The translations under genes and the position numbers were made by a program. Of a DNA stretch of 64,000 bases, positions 40,995 through 50,614 are shown in pieces. The notes under the pieces are model-generated. The model was not told the origin of the DNA and did no database searches. It saw only the letters and a program-made list of their open reading frames with translations. Each line of letters begins with the position of its first letter. Positions within the stretch are counted from its first letter, which is position 1. The DNA lies in NCBI RefSeq assembly GCF_000227115.2, contig NC_016486.1, positions 124,001 through 188,000 of the forward strand. The letters run 5' to 3'. This DNA comes from Naumovozyma dairenensis CBS 421 (taxonomy: Eukaryota; Ascomycota; Saccharomycetes; Saccharomycetales; Saccharomycetaceae).

Positions 40995-42302
40995 CTAGGA
41001 ATATAAAAGACCAAGTTTACTATGCTTAATCATTTTCAATTGTTTGTCAAGTATTTGGAGATCAATACCTTGTTCTAAAGGGTAAGATGTATCTTGTATA
41101 TCTACATTCAGCCATTTATTGATGAAGTCATCTAGACTTTCCAACTGAACAGTTCTCAATCCATTACCGATAGTATTGGTATCCTGATACAATTCTTGTA
41201 ATTGTAAAAATTCAACAGCAAACTCAATTGGACTTCTTTCAGAATTTCCCCCGTGACTAATCAAAGGACCGTAACAAATATTATTATTATTATTATATTC
41301 CATAACCTGACTAGAATTCGGTGCCTTATAAATTCCAGAAAAATATTTTAACATATTCAACAAAGTGGGGTTCCATCGCTTTGGAATATCAATAGCAAAT
41401 AGACGATGTTCTGGAATATTTTCATGAATAAATTTGAAAAACTGAACTAAACTAGTTGGAATATACATTTCTTTATCCATGCCAATACTATGATTATCAT
41501 TAAATATACTTTCCAAAGTATCTTTGCACCAATAATCTAAATTTGTATCGAATCTTTTTATTATATTCCCATTGGAGTCGATATTAATATAACATTGTTC
41601 CCACGCCTTCAACCTGGAGGAATACTTAATTAAATCATGCCCTGAGTACTTAATCACATCATTCATAAACAAAATATATACTGGATCTTCAATTAAAAAC
41701 GAGGGATTCGATTGTTTCCCGAAAGATAACGGATTTCTTAGATGAAACGGTATCTCATCACCAAATATAACATGTCCAGGAATGTTACCCATTTTATTTT
41801 TACTCAATAATGCCGCCTTATTATCGTAAAAATCATCAAATAGCGGGACCATGTACAGTTTGATTCTATCAAAATCTTGTGTTGAAAATATTTTAGAATA
41901 GTATGTCATTATATTCTTACATATCTCAAAATCTTGTGGTAAATTTGTATATATATTCAGAATATTAAGATCATAATATGGATAATCATTCAATTTATAT
42001 TGAACCCAAAGCCATTTTGCCAGACAATGACTGAAAAGAGGATCATAATTTAACAACGATTCTTTCGAATTATTTTGAGATGTAATAGTAGTATCAAAAA
42101 AGGTTCCTTTTTGCATTACCCTTGGAGCATTCTTCCATTCCATATAATCTCGAAATGATAAATATGAGTTAGTTAGATTTTGTTGATTGCTCCGTATTCT
42201 TTGACCTTTGAAACTCAATTCTTCGAATGATTTGTTGGAAAAATGGGAATTGAATCTCTTTGAAACATAACCTAGTTGTAAGATACGTATTCGATAGGTC
42301 AT
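40995..42302 (-). CDS. Mitochondrial MidA/NDUFAF7-like protein (YKL162C-like)
   Basis: The 435-residue product has a basic, mitochondrial-type N-terminus (MTYRIRILQLGYVSKRFNSH). Its segment SYLSFRDYMEWKN, then GTFFDTTI, then YDPLFSHCLAKWLW (~48-95) follows the N-terminal pattern of MidA-family SAM methyltransferases (PF02636: YM, G-F, SPLFGELLAEWL). I believe the S. cerevisiae counterpart is YKL162C, a mitochondrial protein of unknown function. Where MidA has the glycine-rich SAM loop, this protein reads LNILNIYTNLPQDFEI with no glycine, so catalysis is doubtful. NDUFAF7 methylates a complex I subunit, and these yeasts lack complex I. Confidence 0.6.
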   Translation of the reverse strand: MTYRIRILQLGYVSKRFNSHFSNKSFEELSFKGQRIRSNQQNLTNSYLSFRDYMEWKNAPRVMQKGTFFDTTITSQNNSKESLLNYDPLFSHCLAKWLWVQYKLNDYPYYDLNILNIYTNLPQDFEICKNIMTYYSKIFSTQDFDRIKLYMVPLFDDFYDNKAALLSKNKMGNIPGHVIFGDEIPFHLRNPLSFGKQSNPSFLIEDPVYILFMNDVIKYSGHDLIKYSSRLKAWEQCYINIDSNGNIIKRFDTNLDYWCKDTLESIFNDNHSIGMDKEMYIPTSLVQFFKFIHENIPEHRLFAIDIPKRWNPTLLNMLKYFSGIYKAPNSSQVMEYNNNNNICYGPLISHGGNSERSPIEFAVEFLQLQELYQDTNTIGNGLRTVQLESLDDFINKWLNVDIQDTSYPLEQGIDLQILDKQLKMIKHSKLGLLYS

Positions 42303-42521
42303 CTCGGAGGTATTTTATTGATGGAAGTACTATTTAATGGTGACAGGTTCACGGTTCTTAGCATTGAAAATCCTTTGCTAAGTTATTTTAAATTGGAACT
42401 GAATTTTGACGTTGTACTTCACAAACCACCCTTAAGTATTGAAATAAATGCATCTTCGATAATTTCTGTATTTGTTTTTCGAATAAAATTCCCTCAATAG
42501 GAGAAACAAATATAATTACAA

Positions 42522-42593
42522 TCCGATGTAGTGTAACGGCTATCACACCACCCTCTCACGGTGGAGACCGGGGTTCGACTCCCCGTTTCGGAG
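42522..42593 (+). tRNA. tRNA-Glu (CUC)
   Basis: The 72-nt gene has acceptor TCCGATG pairing with TTTCGGA, A box TGTAACGGC, anticodon stem CCACC/GGTGG around loop CTCTCAC (anticodon CUC, Glu), and a T arm with GGGGTTCGACTCCCC. There is no intron. A T-run for Pol III termination starts 12 bp downstream (42605). No LTR remnant was recognised in the flanks. Confidence 0.96.
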
Positions 42594-43238
42594 TATTCGA
42601 TTTATTTTTTTGTCATTTTTTCTACAATCCGGGGGAAAAATGCGGCGTTGGTTTACTCCAGATAGTAGTACCTTAACTTAATATACGTTAGCTTTTAGAG
42701 AGAATGTAGAAATGTCAGGAAATCGCCGTCATACCTCAAACACACCCTGCCTTTTCTGTTGATTACATGGAGGCGAAAAAATTCTTTGAAAAAATAATTG
42801 TTAGCTACATTACTAGAGGATATTTTTAAAATATTTTTGAGAAGATTTCTAATCTATAGGTACTCTTTTTTTTGGGGGTTTGTACAAATCTTCATGTCAT
42901 GTCAGCTTTTACAAAGATCATTTTTACCTCCCTTATGGAAACCAAGAAAAAGAATTAAACTTGACTTGTGTTATACTTATAAATTATACCCTAGCCCTCT
43001 ACGTACATATGTTCACTTATTCGAAAGCTTCGTTTCCACGTGTTCTTAGTTAAGAAAAGGCGTTGGCATAGTTATTGTCATTATGAAGATCGATAGCCCA
43101 CCGTCACTTCTTTTAGCTCCTAAGTTACGTTTTAAGCGATTACTATTGTTTTGGCACCTCTTGATATAGTTCTTGGATCCCATTGGAAAGTCTTTTTGCT
43201 TCTCTTCTACCGCTTTATTGCTTTACAGGTTTATGTAG

Positions 43239-43270
<32 letters not shown>

Positions 43271-43499
43271 GTTAAAATATTCGGTGATTTCTAACATGAG
43301 ACATTTCAGTATTTATTGGTTATTATTGACAGGAAGAAGTTGGCTTCTGCAGGTAGTTATACTATCTATGATATATCGCGCAGTAATTGTGCTCAATCTC
43401 GTTTGATATAAAACAAATAAATATTAAAAGTACTAACTAAAAAGTATCTAGTTTTCAGTTCTTTGGGTTTCTTATTTTGCTAGAACTTCCCATTGTAAG
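42594..43499. other. Intergenic between tRNA-Glu and the broken ORF, with TA repeat
   Basis: It contains a TA microsatellite (~43243-43270), a CACGTG (43038-43043) and a TACTAAC (43431-43437) without a matching 5' splice site or coding exon. The ORF at 42798-43049 looks random. Confidence 0.55.
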
Positions 43500-44453
43500 T
43501 TAACCAGAGTATTTCAAATTATCAAAAATATCTGAATCTGACGACGTTCCATAAGATTTATAAGCATCTAAGACAGCATATGTTTCATCAGGTTCTGTTC
43601 CACTACTCTTGGAATAAGGAACATCATAACACTCGGGATGCAATACAGAACCTTCGAACTTAATTTGCTTCATTTCTGTCCCAGTCAGGTAATGCATACT
43701 AGAAATGAAATATTGTTCATAATAATATTCCTCGTCCTCTGTGACATTCTGTACATTATAATAACGATAAAACTTGGCATGACCACCTTCCAAAGGCCGA
43801 ACCAAAATATCAAAAGGTGGATTCCTAAACATATTTACGAGTTTTAATGGGGAAGGTGTCTCTCTTTGGTTTATTAATCTTAAATAATAAAGAAGTAACG
43901 GATTACGGATGAGGATTGCCTGGTCCTTTTCAACGTTCTGGAAAAAAATTGATATATCCTTGCGATGCTTCAATTTAGAAAAAGATTCCAGGATTTCAGA
44001 ATGAAAGTATCGTTTCTCTAGATTCCCGTTCTCCAGTTCTATTGTTCGTTCATGTACTGAATTAAAACAACTGTTTTCATACTTCCATGATAGTTCAACG
44101 TTGCTCTCCGGCCGATTTCCCCATCAAACCGAAACTCATGAGTAAACAAAGGTTTAAGACACGGAATCTACTTTGTTTGGACTTAGTTCGCATGCCAGGA
44201 AGGTCGAAGATAAATTTTTGCTTTGGCCGGAGATGAATATGGCCTCTGGGGCATAGAAGTGTGCATAATAAGCGCAACTCTTCATACAAGAGTCTGCGAA
44301 CTTGGAAACTGCCTCTCTTTCTTTAGCATTTGTCGGCTTATAATGAGAACATAGTATGAGTGACCCATAACAGGTACAGAGAGCATTAGGATCATCCAAG
44401 ACCCAAGTCGCCCTGTTAACAGTCGACTCTTCCCACTTCCTGTTCAGTTTCAT
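43500..44453 (-). pseudogene. Broken ~317-codon ORF, family unknown
   Basis: Two open stretches share one frame: codons 1-99 (44453-44157) and a downstream part open from 44123 to the stop at 43500. Between them lie three in-frame stops within 33 bp (TAA 44156-44154, TGA 44138-44136, TGA 44126-44124). Across that short stretch the +1 frame is open and reads naturally (KPLFTHEFRFDG), so two compensating single-base changes would give one protein. No GTATGT/branchpoint supports an intron. The N-terminal part is Cys-rich (ALCTCYGSLILC, SCMKSCAYY) and the C-terminal part ends in DSDIFDNLKYSG. I do not recognise the family. It could be a decaying gene or a sequencing error. Confidence 0.55.
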
Positions 44454-45052
44454 ACGCTTGCACGATTGCTAGAATTCTGCAACTGGCATTTTTTTGAGTA
44501 GCAGTTCCATCCAATATCCTTTGTAGTTTTAGTTTACTCTTTGTTTAATAGTTCATCCTTCCTACTTATCACTTCTTATTGGTGGTACTTCATGATGGGG
44601 GATAAGTAATGGTCAGCATCAATATCTCTTCTTTTAGAAATGAAACCATTTCATACATGGGAGAGAAGATATCGTCCTCCCCTATTTACGCGTCAGACAT
44701 AGTTTTTCCCGAGATGTCAGCTATTTTGGACTGAATGCAGGCGTCACTAATAGAATACGGTGAGACAAACAATAATTACGTTATCTTACGATCAATAGCT
44801 ATATATTTAAGAAGGAAAGGATTTTAAGATGTCTAGGAGGCGGAGGGTGGAAGATAAATAACGAGGAACAATGTTCAATAAGCTAATTAGTGCAGTGAGT
44901 ATTCGCTCTTCTCTTACATTAGACCTAATAGATCTGTTCATGGTTTCTTTTAATCTGATGCTCCCAGAAAACAAAAACGTAACCCGAATATTCTGAGGGC
45001 TTGTATATCATATTGAAAGACGTGAAAACTTTAATATGATAACGTTCAAATA

Positions 45053-45187
45053 ATGGTACAAGCAAACGATGACACGAACGAACCAATCCTTTCTTTGCTT
45101 AATTTAACTCTTAAATTATATTTACCATTTTTATTAATATTTTTTATATTATTTCAAGCTTCATTGAGAAATTTAAGGTGGTATTAA
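45053..45187 (+). CDS. Possible 44-residue single-span membrane microprotein
   Basis: A short ORF starts at ATG 45053 (A at -3, G at +4) after an in-frame TAA. It has a polar, acidic N-terminus (MVQANDDTNEPILS), one hydrophobic segment (LKLYLPFLLIFFILFQ) and a positively charged end (LRNLRWY), a layout typical of small single-span membrane proteins. I know no homologue. Random AT-rich DNA easily yields Phe/Leu-rich frames of this size, so support is weak. Confidence 0.25.
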   Translation: MVQANDDTNEPILSLLNLTLKLYLPFLLIFFILFQASLRNLRWY

Positions 45188-46475
45188 TGATTGCAATCTA
45201 TTTTAGTTGGTATGTTTCATTGAGTGCTGGATACAGAAATTATCAAATATATATTGAAGATATTGTGATAAACAATAAAAAAATTTGCAAGCATGACTAC
45301 TATTATGCTGATTGCCCATGATGTAGCCATAGATGGATTTACCCCCTCAATATACCATCTTCCAGGAGAAAGAAAACACAATATGAAGGACAAATGATCA
45401 TTCCGTTTTTGGCCGTCACGTCTAACCCTCGGGAAATCGTTTTATTCCCAAATATTATAATGAAAGACCCAGTTGTAGAAAACAGTTCTACTATAATGGG
45501 TAGACCTAGAACCGAATAAAAAAAAATCTATAAACCCTTTTTCTTTCCGAAATGAACTTCACATAATTCTAATCCGTTTTTAAAAACAAAAACCTACTTT
45601 ATTATCCATTAGTTGGCGTTTAGCTCTCAATGTATCAAAAATTATTTGCCATACTTTTGTTTTCTGAATATTCCATATCAATTGACAGAATTTGTTCCAA
45701 CCAAACACTATAGTTCCAACTTCACTTATCTGAGGAAATTGAGGTATTTGCCAAGAATGCGATCAAGAATATTAAACTTAATTTAAAAGATGTTATAATG
45801 TTCAAAAACGATATTTTGCTCAAAAAGAAAGGATAATTGAAGTATACATAATATGGATTACCCGTCGAATGACTGCTTTGCTGAATGCTGGTATGCGTTG
45901 ACTTGAGATACCTAAGACACAAGAGCCTTAATCTTCCGAGTTTTTTTTGAACGAAATCCATAAATCAGGAAAAAGCTTCTGATATCTAAGCTTATACGTT
46001 CATACATCTGTAGCAGGAACGACTTCTATGAAAGACCTATCACATTTCAAGAATTAAGAATGTCAAATCCTCAAGGAGGGGCACCGAAAAGCTGGGGATT
46101 TTTCTTTCGTGGTGGGAATTTCCGAATGTGCCGTGAAAGATCAACAAACAAAGTACCCAGAGGAGTACTCCATACCGAAATAAAGGTATGGATGGCTTAA
46201 GTGGTCCGTTGTAAGAGAGCATCTGTACGAACATCCAAATTAAATTATAACAGTTTGTGGGGCATTGCCTCCCAGAACCGGACAAATGTGGTCCGTGTGT
46301 GTTTTCTTTTTCTCTGCCCTTGAACTGAAATAAACCCACAAAGAACCGGAAGAAAAGAAAAAGCAGCAGAGAAAGGCAAGAAGAACTATTTAAATGTCCC
46401 CCGCTAACTTGCGTCCGGAAAAAACAACCACGTTGAACTTCTGCCATGTTTCTTTCTCCTCCACCTAAAAACACT

Positions 46476-46520
46476 TCCCCCCTCGGCATGAGGTGTCCCA
46501 TGTGGCCGCCCCCCCGAGAG
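46476..46520. promoter_or_regulatory. C-rich Mig1-like cluster upstream of MTH1
   Basis: Two C runs (six at 46487-46492, seven at 46509-46515) lie about 0.7 kb before MTH1. Mig1 binds G/C boxes flanked by AT, and MTH1 is Mig1/Mig2-repressed in S. cerevisiae. The AT flank is poor here, so the call is tentative. Confidence 0.35.
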
Positions 46521-47180
46521 TGTCTAAGGATATTGCTATTTTTTTTCCTTTTTTCCTTTTAATTTCAGACATTTGGGAAAGACCGCAATGACAAATATTC
46601 CTCTTCGACCAGTCAAAGGGAGCAAACGCGTACGAATCCCAAGGTCCATGCGTTTCTCCTTCGATACTGCCTTAGAATCGATCAAATGACTTTTTCTTTA
46701 ATCTTTGGGAAAGTTCTCCACCTTTTTATACCACCAGAATGGCAGGAAACGCCGCCGGTCACTACAATTATTCAGGTTTTAGCACATAAAAAATAGTACG
46801 AACTCCAATCAGAGTCCGCGAAGGTTTAACCGCATTCCTCCCTCGGTAATATAACACACAGGTTTCCTTCCAAAATATTTCACTTTCCGTATTACGTTGA
46901 GTTCGTACGCACAACTAGTTGATTAATGTCGTTCTTCGGTTCTATGTCTTCTTACTTACGTACGTTCGTATGTACGTATGCAGTTCAGCAGGAAGTGGCT
47001 TCAATCGAGACAATCCATACTTTTGCATTGTGCTGTTTCAACTTCTCAACTTTGTTCTGATATATATAGAGACAAGAAACAGCCATAATTCTTTGTTTCA
47101 TTAGAGTACTACTACCTTCGGCCCTTCGTATTTTCAAGGACCTGACAGAATAAAAAATAAACTAAGGGGGAGAGCTGATA

Positions 47181-48773
47181 ATGTTTCACTCAACAATACC
47201 AGATTCTGTGGAATTATCTAAAAAATTTGGTTTAAGTCGTTTCTCATTAAATACCAATAAAAACGAAACTAATACGAACACACCTATCCTTAATAATACA
47301 ACTAATAATAATATGGAAGAAGAACCCAGGGTACTCCTACCTGTCATTCAAGAACATACATATGTTGAAAGCTCACCAATTTCATTAACTTCTCCTTCAT
47401 TATATGCACATTCTAAAAATCAAACAAAGGGTTTAAGTAAATTTCAATTCAAATTCCCTTCTACTGCATCATCCACTGGGTTTGTGAATACTCCGACAAG
47501 ATATACGTATAGAGCAAGAGATGAAATCAAGAAAAGGTTATCATCAAAGATAACTACAACGGATGAAAAGATACATAAAGATAATGACCAAATCCCTAGG
47601 ATGAGAAATTCATTTGAAAGGGAACCATACTATAAACAATCATCATCTGATTCATATACTTTATATTCAGACAATGCATCATCTTATCAATCAAGTGTAT
47701 TTTCCATGCCATCTGCAGTAACCTCATCCGCTTCATCTTACCGTCAAGAACAGGGCGCGTATACTAATCATATCCCAACTAGAAAATTCATTAAACAAGT
47801 TACCATCGAGGAAGCCATACCTCCGTTTTTCCAAGATATGTATTTCCCAGAAATTTTAATATCAGAATCAACATCAGGCACATTATTATACAATGGTAGA
47901 CCATCATTCACTAAGAGAGAATTATTAGATTGGGATTTGAATGATATAAGGTCATTATTAATAGTGGAAAAATTAAGATATGAATGGGGTAATCAATTAC
48001 CTGAAATAATCACCAGAAATCATGACAAAACTGATACCAATACGGGTAGTAGCGCGGCTGCTATTCCTAAGTTTAAGTTCACTTTATTGCCCCTCGATTC
48101 TAGTGATGAATTTATAATTAATACTTTGGCAAATTCAGATTTGTATTTAGAAGCTGATTTGGACTATGAATTTAAATTGACTAGTGCTAAATATACTGTT
48201 ATGGCTGCAAGGAGAAGACATGAACAATTGTTAATGAATAACGCGAATAATAATAGTCCGCAAACCCAATTGAACTCCAACCACCAACAAGCGAATATGA
48301 ATATGGAATTGAGTAAACCTGAATGGAGAAATATTATTGAGAATTATTTATTAAATATTGCAGTAGAGGCACAATGTAGGTTTGATTTCAAAGAAAGATG
48401 TTCAGAATTTAAGAAATGGAAATTACAGCATCAATTAGAACAGCAAGCTGAAGAGTTGACAAGACAACAACAACAACAACAACAACAACAAGCGTATAAT
48501 GCAAAGAAAAATAATAGTAATAATGGATTATTGAAAAGAGCTCTCTGGAAGAATTTTAACAAGAAAGAATCTGCTGTTGTAGCTACTAATGATGATGAAC
48601 AAAATAATGAATGCGTTAAAAATCTGGAATTGGAACAATTATCATCTCATAGTGCTGCTACGCGCGTTAAGGTTTCTTTAACTAAAGAAGAAAAATCAAT
48701 CATTTGGTCTCAATGTCAAGCTCAGGTTTATCAAAGATTGGGTTTAGATTGGCAACCGGATGGTCTTTCTTAA
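47181..48773 (+). CDS. MTH1: Glucose-signalling repressor Mth1 (Mth1/Std1 family)
   Basis: The 530-residue product matches Mth1 (YDR277C) and Std1 (YOR047C), which keep Rgt1-Ssn6-Tup1 on HXT promoters until glucose sensors trigger their degradation. Family blocks are YRARDEIKKRLSSK (~108), SLYSDNASSYQSSVFS-like Ser-rich block (~160), GRPSFTKRELLDWDLNDIRS (~244), LYLEADLDYEFKLTSAKYTV (~325), KPEWRNIIENYLLNIAVEAQ (~383) and the end YQRLGLDWQPDGLS. Extra length comes from an Asn/Thr-rich N-terminus and a Gln run (~432-442). PMP3 follows directly, as in S. cerevisiae, which selects MTH1 over STD1. Confidence 0.95.
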   Translation: MFHSTIPDSVELSKKFGLSRFSLNTNKNETNTNTPILNNTTNNNMEEEPRVLLPVIQEHTYVESSPISLTSPSLYAHSKNQTKGLSKFQFKFPSTASSTGFVNTPTRYTYRARDEIKKRLSSKITTTDEKIHKDNDQIPRMRNSFEREPYYKQSSSDSYTLYSDNASSYQSSVFSMPSAVTSSASSYRQEQGAYTNHIPTRKFIKQVTIEEAIPPFFQDMYFPEILISESTSGTLLYNGRPSFTKRELLDWDLNDIRSLLIVEKLRYEWGNQLPEIITRNHDKTDTNTGSSAAAIPKFKFTLLPLDSSDEFIINTLANSDLYLEADLDYEFKLTSAKYTVMAARRRHEQLLMNNANNNSPQTQLNSNHQQANMNMELSKPEWRNIIENYLLNIAVEAQCRFDFKERCSEFKKWKLQHQLEQQAEELTRQQQQQQQQQAYNAKKNNSNNGLLKRALWKNFNKKESAVVATNDDEQNNECVKNLELEQLSSHSAATRVKVSLTKEEKSIIWSQCQAQVYQRLGLDWQPDGLS

Positions 48774-48978
48774 TGTTACAATATAGATTGATAAGAAGTG
48801 AGGAGTCCCAATAATATGAAATGACATATTTTGCTAGATAATATAAACGCTATCTAAAAAGATTATAGAATATATACATAAAAGGACAACAATAAAACTA
48901 ATTTGAAAAAATAATATTAAAATAGCACAGACACTATGTATGAAACTAAATAAATGCGAGCAAAAAAGTGTGTCATTT

Positions 48979-49466
48979 CCCCTTTCATCGGGAGGCGCGT
49001 AGTCACCTGTCCGAGTTTTAGGGGGGAAAACATACCGTCATTGTGGGGAACTAATACTCTTAACTACATAGAGTGCATCTTTCTCCCCTTTCTCGGTCTC
49101 CTAACTTTAATAAACCAATTGTAGTTATTACAAGCTACAATCACAAATTAAATCAGACGAAGGGTTTGAACACAGCCTTAATTCGATTAAAGAATGGGTC
49201 GGCTGTAACCAAACTACAATAAGTAAATCCTTACACTTGGGTTTCCTACCCTATTATTCTCATTTCAAAATGGCATCCCAAACTGGTCCACTTCACTCAC
49301 ACTAAGTAAACGAGGGAAGAGGGATCAGTTGATCCAGATCTATTTGATACGATTACAAAGGAGAAGATTTGGAGCTAAGTAATTGGGCGACCGAGGCTGA
49401 GGGGGGTGGACCCTTCCCTTTGTGGGTAGTAGGTAATTCAAGTAAATAAAAATAGCATATATAAAA
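48979..49466 (+). promoter_or_regulatory. PMP3 promoter: four stress elements and a TATA box
   Basis: Stress-response elements (AGGGG or CCCCT) occur at 48979-48983, 49020-49024, 49085-49089 and 49400-49404. TATATAAAA is at 49458-49466, about 150 bp before the PMP3 ATG. This is the plan of an Msn2/4-driven TATA promoter and fits PMP3 as a stress-linked membrane gene. Confidence 0.65.
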
Positions 49467-49609
49467 GCATGAAGAACCTTGAACACTCACGAATTCTTTA
49501 CTTCATATATATTTTATATTGAATTCAAGATCATATATATCTCTTCATTAACAGAATTCAATTCAAATCAAGACAACAAAAACAAAACAACAACAATACA
49601 AAAAACAAA

Positions 49610-49780
49610 ATGGGTGCAGCCGGCAAATTAGTTAACATTTTAATAGCAATTTTCTTACCACCATTAGCAGTGTTTGCAGCAAGAGGATTTGGTACATCAT
49701 TTATCGTTGATATAATTTTGACGATTTTAGCATGGGTCCCTGGTATGTTATATGCACTTTACATCGTTCTACAGTCATGA
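49610..49780 (+). CDS. PMP3: Plasma-membrane proteolipid Pmp3
   Basis: This 56-residue gene matches Pmp3 (YDR276C, 55 residues), a two-span proteolipid of the Pmp3/UPF0057 family that affects membrane potential and cation uptake. Two hydrophobic segments are clear, ILIAIFLPPLAVFAARGFG and IVDIILTILAWVPGMLYALY, joined by the conserved Gly turn. The end YIVLQS resembles YIVLQD of S. cerevisiae. The leader is A-rich (AACAAAACAACAACAATACA), typical of a strongly expressed gene. It is tandem with MTH1, the reverse-complement of the YDR276C-YDR277C arrangement. Confidence 0.97.
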   Translation: MGAAGKLVNILIAIFLPPLAVFAARGFGTSFIVDIILTILAWVPGMLYALYIVLQS

Positions 49781-50131
49781 TTTAAAGTAGAAAAACAACA
49801 AATCAACACAAAACAAAAACGAAAAGTATATACCAATCCAACACATACTCAAAAACAAAGACAATAACATTTATTACTATGTATTAATTCATTTCATTTT
49901 TTTTTAAATAATCTACTTACTTAAAAAAACAACAACAACTAATGAATATTTTTGTTATAATCATGTTTCTTTTTTATTTGTTTGTATGTAAAATTATGTT
50001 ATATAATTATGTTATGGTATAAGTAAAAATGTCTATAGCTAGCAAATGAAAAAAGGAGAGTTTAAGGAAGAAGGGAGGGTGCAAAAAATTATGGTATCAG
50101 TCCAATCCAGTTCAATGAATCAGCACTATCA
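49781..50131. other. Convergent intergenic, PMP3 to the BSC2/IRC23-like gene
   Basis: 350 bp of AT-rich 3' flank. No ORF or RNA gene is supported. Confidence 0.6.
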
Positions 50132-50614
50132 TCATATTTTTAAACGTTTTGTATTTTTGGATTGTAAACATTTTTTACAAAAATTATCCCTTATAATTAA
50201 ATCTCTACAATCTTTATTCTTTGGTTTTGTGGAACGAGGAACCTTAATTCTAAGTTGTTCCTGTTCTTGTTCTTGCCCAATAACAATACGGGAATGTTCT
50301 TGATCGTCTTGTTCGAAGGATTCTGTAATAATAATTTCACTTAGTATACAATAAAATGAAAGACAAACTAAGAATTTTGCCCATCTCCCACAAAAGAGAC
50401 TTAAATCAATCAAATTAATTAAAATGATTGGTGTTATTATGAGTAAAATGAAAAAATTGCAACTCTTGGATATTAATTCAATTAATTTGGAAATGAAGTA
50501 TATCAATGGCTCTTGCATTGAAAAATCTTCCATGGAAAATGTCATTAACATTGTTGTATTCTTATTTAATATTGTTCTCAATTGGAATTGTAAGTTCCAA
50601 GTAAGTAAATCCAT
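50132..50614 (-). CDS. BSC2/IRC23-family membrane protein (by position)
   Basis: The first ATG in frame is at 50614, giving 160 residues; the longer frame would need a TTG start. One long or two adjacent hydrophobic segments (FFILLIITPIILINLIDLSLF and FLVCLSFYCILSEIII) follow an N-terminal amphipathic stretch. The C-terminal half is charged (a QEQEQEQ run, then KNTKRLKI). It lies between PMP3 and DON1 on the minus strand, the place of BSC2 (YDR275W), whose duplicate IRC23 (YOR044W, 157 residues) is a small ER membrane protein. The identity rests mainly on position, size and membrane topology. Confidence 0.6.
   Translation of the reverse strand: MDLLTWNLQFQLRTILNKNTTMLMTFSMEDFSMQEPLIYFISKLIELISKSCNFFILLIITPIILINLIDLSLFCGRWAKFLVCLSFYCILSEIIITESFEQDDQEHSRIVIGQEQEQEQLRIKVPRSTKPKNKDCRDLIIRDNFCKKCLQSKNTKRLKI

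Larger units (their letters stand above)
44454..47180. other. 2.7-kb region upstream of MTH1
   Basis: Long interval with C/G tracts (46487-46492, 46509-46515) resembling Mig1 cores, CGGAAAA (46416-46422) fitting the Rgt1 pattern CGGANNA, and a TACGTA-rich element (46956-46980). The frames at 45722-45961 and 46040-46501 (minus) have no gene-like character. A 44-codon ORF with a membrane segment (45053) is listed separately. Confidence 0.55.

Noticed and set aside
42303..42521. Ty-type LTR upstream of tRNA-Glu
   Set aside because: I looked for TGTTG...CA ends and LTR-like blocks around both tRNAs and saw none.
43243..43437. TACTAAC branchpoint-like sequence next to a TA repeat
   Set aside because: No 5' splice site with coding sequence upstream and no plus-strand gene downstream.
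45722..45961. 79-codon minus-strand ORF
   Set aside because: No recognisable domain or layout; size expected by chance in AT-rich DNA.
46040..46501. 153-codon minus-strand ORF
   Set aside because: Irregular composition, overlaps the C-rich MTH1 promoter; no family resemblance.
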